NCBI RefSeq assembly: GCF_004135285.1
Contig: NZ_CP035494.1
Location: forward strand, 124,001 to 188,000
Reading direction: 5' to 3'
Source of the DNA: Microbacterium protaetiae
GTDB lineage: Bacteria; Actinomycetota; Actinomycetes; Actinomycetales; Microbacteriaceae
Length of the DNA stretch: 64,000 nt
Position 1 is the first letter of the stretch. Each line of letters begins with the position of its first letter. This document shows positions 60,341-64,000 of the stretch, piece by piece. Under the pieces are notes generated by a model. The model ran no database searches. It was not told where the DNA came from and worked only from the letters and a program-made list of their open reading frames with translations. The translations under genes and the position numbers were made by a program.

Positions 60341-62064
60341 GCCGCCTCCTGCGCATTCAGCTGGGACTCGACGATCTCGCGGTATGTCTCGCACGTTTCG
60401 ACGAGCTCGTCGTGCACACCCAGGCCGACGACCCGCCCGTGCTCGAGCACGACGATCTGATCGGCGTGCTGGATGCTCGACACGCGCTGGGCGACCACGA
60501 TGCGGGTCGCGTCGGGAAGCCGGGTGTCCAGTGCCCGGCGCAGCGCCGCGTCGGTGGACAGGTCGAGCGCCGAGAACGAGTCGTCGAAGATGTAGGCCGC
60601 CGGCCGGTGCACGATTGCGCGCGCAATCGAGAGGCGCTGCCGCTGCCCGCCCGACACGTTCGTGCCGCCCTGAGCGATCGGGGCGTCCAGTCCCATCTCG
60701 CTGACGAAGCCCTTCGCCTGCGCGATCTCGAGGGCGTCCCACAGCTGGTCGTCGCTCGCGCTCTCGTCGCCGTAGCGAAGGTTGGATGCCACGGTGCCCG
60801 AGAACAGGAACGCACGCTGCTGCACCAGCCCGATGCGTTTCCAGAGCACGTCGGGGTCGTAGTCGCGCACGTCGACGCCGTCGAGGGTCACCCGACCGCC
60901 CGTGACGTCGAACAAGCGCGGCAGCAGACCCACCAGCGTCGTCTTGCCGGCGCCGGTGGAGCCGATGATCGCCGTGGTGGTACCCGGCTCGACGGTGAAG
61001 CTCACGTCGTGCAGCACGGCGTCGTCGGCACCCGGATAGGCGAAGTCGACGTGGTCGAAGACGACACGCCCGAGGGATGCCGGTGGCTCGGCGAGCCGCT
61101 CGTGCGCGATCACCGACGGCTCGGTGTCGAGAACCTCGCCGATGCGGGTCGCGCAGACGGCGGCGCGCGGGATCATCACGAACATGAAGGTGGCCATCAT
61201 GACGCCCATGAGAATCTGCATCATGTAGGTCAGGAACGCGAACAGCGTGCCGATCTGCGCGTTGCCGTCTTGCACTTGGAACGAGCCGAACCAGATGACC
61301 GCGGCGCTGGACACGTTCAGCACGATCGTGACAGCGGGGAACATGATCGCCATGAGGTTTCCCGCGCGCACCGCCGACTCCATCACGTCGCTGCTGGCCG
61401 TGGTGAACCGGGCGTGCTCCTCGGGCTCGCGCACGAACGCGCGCACCACGCGGATGCCCGTCAGCTGCTCACGCAGAATCTGGTTCACCCGGTCGATGCG
61501 CCGCTGCATGGCACGGAACGCGGGGACCATGCGCACGACGATGAGCGAGACGATGATCAGCAGCAGCGGCACCGAGACCGCCATCAGCCACGAAAGGCCG
61601 ACATCCTGCCGAATCGCGAAGATCACGCCGCCGATCGCCAGGATCGGGGCCGAGACCATGACGGTCGCCGACATCTGCACGAGCATCTGGATCTGCTGCA
61701 CATCGTTGGTGTTGCGGGTGATCAGTGAGGGCGCGCCGAACTGGCCGACCTCGCGCTGCGAGTACTGCACGACGCGGTGGAAGATGTCATCGCGCAGATC
61801 GCGCCCCATGCCCATCGCCAGGCGCGAACCGAAGTACACCGCAACGATCGTGCAGAGGATCTGGCCGAGGCTGATCAGCAGCATGATGCCGCCGGTGTGC
61901 CAGATGAAGTCGACATCGCCGGTGAGCACGCCATCGTCGATGATGTCAGCCTGCAGTGTCGGAAGCCAGAGGGATGCCAGGGCTTGGGCGACCTGGAAGA
62001 CCAGGACGCCGATGATCAGTGGCCATCCTCGCTTCAGATACCGAATAAGGAGTCTGCCGAGCAT
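60337..62064 (-). CDS. ABC exporter subunit, permease fused to ATPase (first)
   Basis: The 575-aa half-transporter has six helices in the first 310 residues (PLIIGVLVFQVAQALASLWLP, GGIMLLISLGQILCTIVAVYFG, ILAIGGVIFAI, VPLLLIIVSLIVVRMVP). The ATPase has Walker A AIIGSTGAGKTTLVGLLPRL, signature TNVSGGQRQRLSIARAIV, and Walker B AYIFDDSFSALDLSTD. Walker B ends in Asp-Ser instead of the catalytic Glu, so this half probably has a degenerate ATP site, as in heterodimeric exporters. It starts 2 bp after the TetR gene and overlaps its partner. Confidence 0.92.
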   Translation of the reverse strand: MLGRLLIRYLKRGWPLIIGVLVFQVAQALASLWLPTLQADIIDDGVLTGDVDFIWHTGGIMLLISLGQILCTIVAVYFGSRLAMGMGRDLRDDIFHRVVQYSQREVGQFGAPSLITRNTNDVQQIQMLVQMSATVMVSAPILAIGGVIFAIRQDVGLSWLMAVSVPLLLIIVSLIVVRMVPAFRAMQRRIDRVNQILREQLTGIRVVRAFVREPEEHARFTTASSDVMESAVRAGNLMAIMFPAVTIVLNVSSAAVIWFGSFQVQDGNAQIGTLFAFLTYMMQILMGVMMATFMFVMIPRAAVCATRIGEVLDTEPSVIAHERLAEPPASLGRVVFDHVDFAYPGADDAVLHDVSFTVEPGTTTAIIGSTGAGKTTLVGLLPRLFDVTGGRVTLDGVDVRDYDPDVLWKRIGLVQQRAFLFSGTVASNLRYGDESASDDQLWDALEIAQAKGFVSEMGLDAPIAQGGTNVSGGQRQRLSIARAIVHRPAAYIFDDSFSALDLSTDAALRRALDTRLPDATRIVVAQRVSSIQHADQIVVLEHGRVVGLGVHDELVETCETYREIVESQLNAQEAA

Positions 62065-62066
62065 GT

Positions 62067-62651
62067 TCAGTCCTCTCCGCGGGGGCGGCCCGCGATGCCG
62101 TACAAGATGAAGTGGACGAGTTCGTCGTCGGTCAAGCCCGCCTCCTCGTCGAACCGAGCAGCGTTGGCGGCCATGCCCGCCAGCCGCACAATGGGGCCGA
62201 GCCGATCGGGAGAGATGGTCAGCTCGTCGGCGTTGGAGGCGAAGATCTTCGCCACCGCGACGCGGTAGGCGTCATCCCGCGGGCCCGTGAAGAACGAGGG
62301 GATCTCTTTGCGATCCACCAGCGACAGCATCCGCATCATGTTCTGCATCCACGTCCGCGTGCCGCGCACGAGTATGGAGAGCTTCTCCTCCAGCCCGAGC
62401 GCGGGATCGACGATCCCCTGCGCCATCCGCTCGCGCGACTGTGTGAAGAACGTCTCGACGACAGCGCGCTTGAGAGCCTCTTTGTCGCCGAAAGCGCGGA
62501 AGATCGTCCCTTCGGCGATGCCGAGTTCTTCGGCGAGCTGTCGGGTCGTCAGGCTCGCTCCGTGTTCGAGAAAAAGCGGCACGGATTGTTCGGCGATCAT
62601 CGCGCGGCGATCGTCGGGCGCCATCGGCTCGGCACGGGTGGCAGGAGGCAT
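62067..62651 (-). CDS. TetR-family regulator of the ABC exporter
   Basis: The 194-aa protein has the TetR HTH in residues about 12-58 (DDRRAMIAEQSVPLFLEHGASLTTRQLAEELGIAEGTIFRAFGDKEALKRAVVETFF), followed by a helical ligand-binding part (MQNMMRMLSLVDRKEIPSFF). I chose the ATG at 62651 because GCCTCC/GGAGG lies upstream of it and the palindrome at 62667 would otherwise be coding. It is the first gene of the exporter operon, ending 2 bp before the first subunit gene. Autoregulation by the upstream operator is likely. Confidence 0.9.
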   Translation of the reverse strand: MPPATRAEPMAPDDRRAMIAEQSVPLFLEHGASLTTRQLAEELGIAEGTIFRAFGDKEALKRAVVETFFTQSRERMAQGIVDPALGLEEKLSILVRGTRTWMQNMMRMLSLVDRKEIPSFFTGPRDDAYRVAVAKIFASNADELTISPDRLGPIVRLAGMAANAARFDEEAGLTDDELVHFILYGIAGRPRGED

Positions 62652-62666
62652 GGATTCGAGTGTAGT

Positions 62667-62682
62667 GAGTGAGCACTCACTC
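62667..62682. promoter_or_regulatory. TetR operator
   Basis: GAGTGAG-CA-CTCACTC is a perfect 7+7 bp inverted repeat 16 bp upstream of the TetR start codon. This sequence type (TGAGTGAGTGCTCACTCA-like) is common for TetR regulators of multidrug exporters. It lies between the TetR gene and the enoyl-CoA hydratase gene. Confidence 0.75.
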
Positions 62683-62720
62683 CGCGACATCGGTGCGTGC
62701 GCTCTCAGCGAACCTGAGCG

Positions 62721-63491
62721 TCAGCGCCCGCGGAAAACCGGCGGACGTTTGTGCTGAAACGCCGCGAACCCCTCGCGGTAGTCGTCGGTGGCCGACAGCG
62801 CGGTCTGCGCGGCCGTTTCGGCCGCCAGCGTGTCCCACAGGTTCAACCGTTCCTCGCGCACGCGTGCGACCAGCCGCTTGCTCGCCAGGAACGCCGCCGT
62901 GGGACCGACCGCTGCCTGTCGCGCGGCAGTGGATGCGGCATCCTGCACCTCATCGGCCGGGTAGACGCGCGAGAACAGCCCCGCGGCGACGGCTTCGTCT
63001 CCCGTCATGAGCCGGCCGGTGTAGATGAGGTCGAGAGTGCGGTGCACACCCAGCCGCTCGGTGAACAGCGCATGCCCACCCGAATCAAGCGCGGCGCCCA
63101 GCGCCGCGAACGGCGAACCGAACTTCGCCGTGTCGGCGACATAGACGACGTCGGTCGCTATCAGCAGGCCGAGTCCCACGCCCAGGCACGCACCCTGGGC
63201 GGCGGCGAACGTCGGTGCCGGAAAGCCCGCCATGCGGCGCATCAGCGGCGCGAGCAGGCCGTCGAGGTAGCCGGGCACGTCGTCGGTGGCCGGGTCGACG
63301 CCGGCGATGTCGCGGCCGGCGCAGAACGCGGGGCCTTCGCCGCGCAGCAGCAGGGCGCGCACGCCGGCCTGCTCGGCGTCGGCGTACGCGATGTCGAGTT
63401 CGTGCAGGGCCGCCTCGTCGAGCGCGTTGCGCTTGTCGGGCGCATTCAGCACGACCTCGGCGATGCCGCCTTCGATGGTCAGGTCGATCAC
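62721..63491 (-). CDS. paaG: Enoyl-CoA hydratase/isomerase, probably 1,2-epoxyphenylacetyl-CoA isomerase
   Basis: The 256-aa crotonase-fold protein has both oxyanion-hole strands: GEGPAFCAGRDIAGVD and AAAQGACLGVGLGLLIATDVVYVAD. The active-site segment GAALDSGGHALFTERLG carries the DSGG of PaaG-type isomerases instead of the two glutamates of hydratases. With paaE directly upstream (11 bp) it fits phenylacetate degradation, where PaaG opens the epoxide to the oxepin-CoA. A PaaF-type role is less likely. It is the last gene of the paa operon. Confidence 0.8.
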   Translation of the reverse strand: MIDLTIEGGIAEVVLNAPDKRNALDEAALHELDIAYADAEQAGVRALLLRGEGPAFCAGRDIAGVDPATDDVPGYLDGLLAPLMRRMAGFPAPTFAAAQGACLGVGLGLLIATDVVYVADTAKFGSPFAALGAALDSGGHALFTERLGVHRTLDLIYTGRLMTGDEAVAAGLFSRVYPADEVQDAASTAARQAAVGPTAAFLASKRLVARVREERLNLWDTLAAETAAQTALSATDDYREGFAAFQHKRPPVFRGR

Positions 63492-63501
63492 GGGACTCTC
63501 C

Positions 63502-64000
63502 TCACACGTCGTAGTCGACGACGACGGTGTCAGTCACAGGATGGGACTGGCAGGTCAGGATGTAACCGCGCTCGAGCTCTTCGGGTTCGAGCGCGTAGTT
63601 CTCGGTCATGCGCACATCGCCTTCGACCAGCCTCGCACGGCAGGTTCCGCACACTCCCCCGGCGCACGCGAACGGCACATCGGGCCGCACCCGCAGCGCC
63701 GCATTGAGGATCGTCTCGTGGGCACTGTCGGGGCTGTCCACGCTCGCGGATTGCCCCTCCAGCGTGAATCGCACCGTACGCACGTGCTCGTCGGGCCGGG
63801 CCTGCACCGGGCGACCGCCGTTCGGTGTCGCCTGCCCGGGCTCGCCGGTCGTGAACAGCTCGTGGCGGATGTGCCGCCGGTCGACCCCGATGTCGGTGAG
63901 CACGTCGCGGCACAGCTGCACAAGCGCGAACGGCCCACACAGGAACCACTCGTCGACGGTGTCGGGGCGAATGAGCACATCAAGGATCGTCCGCAGCTTG
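63502..64000 (-). CDS. paaE: Phenylacetyl-CoA epoxidase reductase subunit, C-terminal part
   Basis: The frame is open through the right window edge, so only the last 165 or so residues are seen. They comprise the end of the NAD-binding lobe (DEWFLCGPFALVQLCRDVLTDIGV, then HELF) and a C-terminal plant-type [2Fe-2S] ferredoxin domain with PFACAGGVCGTCRARLVEGDV and a final ligand in YILTCQSHPV. This order (reductase then ferredoxin) is that of PaaE, which feeds electrons to the PaaABCE epoxidase. The position before paaG supports it. Related oxidoreductases cannot be wholly excluded. Confidence 0.85.
   Translation of the reverse strand, partial: KLRTILDVLIRPDTVDEWFLCGPFALVQLCRDVLTDIGVDRRHIRHELFTTGEPGQATPNGGRPVQARPDEHVRTVRFTLEGQSASVDSPDSAHETILNAALRVRPDVPFACAGGVCGTCRARLVEGDVRMTENYALEPEELERGYILTCQSHPVTDTVVVDYDV

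Overview
The window is GC-rich DNA from an actinobacterium, most likely a Microbacteriaceae member close to Microbacterium. The evidence is the very high G+C at third codon positions, frequent GTG starts, many 4-bp ATGA stop/start overlaps, a MEP isoprenoid pathway (dxr, rseP, ispG), and a HutF-type histidine pathway. One tRNA gene is present (Ala, anticodon CGC). All assignments come from reading the sequence; no database search was run.

Layout. 1-3.5 kb: end of an MFS transporter, a CsoR/RcnR-type metal sensor, a DUF445 membrane protein and small housekeeping genes. 3.5-11.2 kb: a compact histidine-utilisation operon (hutH-hutU-M20 hydrolase-hutF-hutI, minus strand) with a divergent IclR regulator. 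11.2-13.8 kb: a repeat-rich stretch with tandem minisatellites and three copies of an 86-bp inverted-repeat element, around a YbaK-type deacylase and a DUF559 nuclease-like gene. 13.8-20.4 kb: branched-chain amino acid dehydrogenase, acyl-CoA ligase, ABM monooxygenase and MBL-fold protein. This part also holds a VOC/MarR operon with a clear palindromic operator, and a PadR regulator divergent from a glycosidase-like gene with twin operators.

20.4-36.2 kb is a foreign island of visibly lower and more mixed G+C. It carries an HTH gene and a DUF4062 protein, a frameshifted Mrr-like nuclease/HEAT protein, a decayed second HTH copy, an AlbA_2 (Schlafen-type) plus SIR2 gene pair, and a convergent PHP-domain/SMC-like ATPase of TrlF type. 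It continues with a small membrane protein, a truncated MobF-type relaxase and a serine recombinase broken by an amber codon, and ends at tRNA-Ala. I read it as a decayed integrative element whose cargo is anti-phage defence. The AlbA_2-SIR2 pair with TrlF is the best candidate here for an undescribed system.

36.2-64 kb returns to the chromosome: AlaX-type editing protein, a REP/BIME-like array, VOC protein, ispG, a Trp-codon leader peptide with attenuator ahead of a TrpE-TrpG fusion, and rseP. Then come a copper-type YcnI pair, a MurE-like ligase, a second palindrome array, dxr, a glycosyltransferase, an FKBP lipoprotein, plsC-type acyltransferase, OsmC, asparaginase II, ald, an orphan EccC/FtsK-like ATPase and a PP2C phosphatase. 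The window closes with a TetR-controlled heterodimeric ABC exporter and the end of a phenylacetate (paa) operon. The dxr-rseP-ispG order is kept but other genes lie between them. An unusual motif (GCGAGTTnTCCACAGAT) lies at nearly the same distance upstream of the DUF559 and the EccC-like genes, 44 kb apart.
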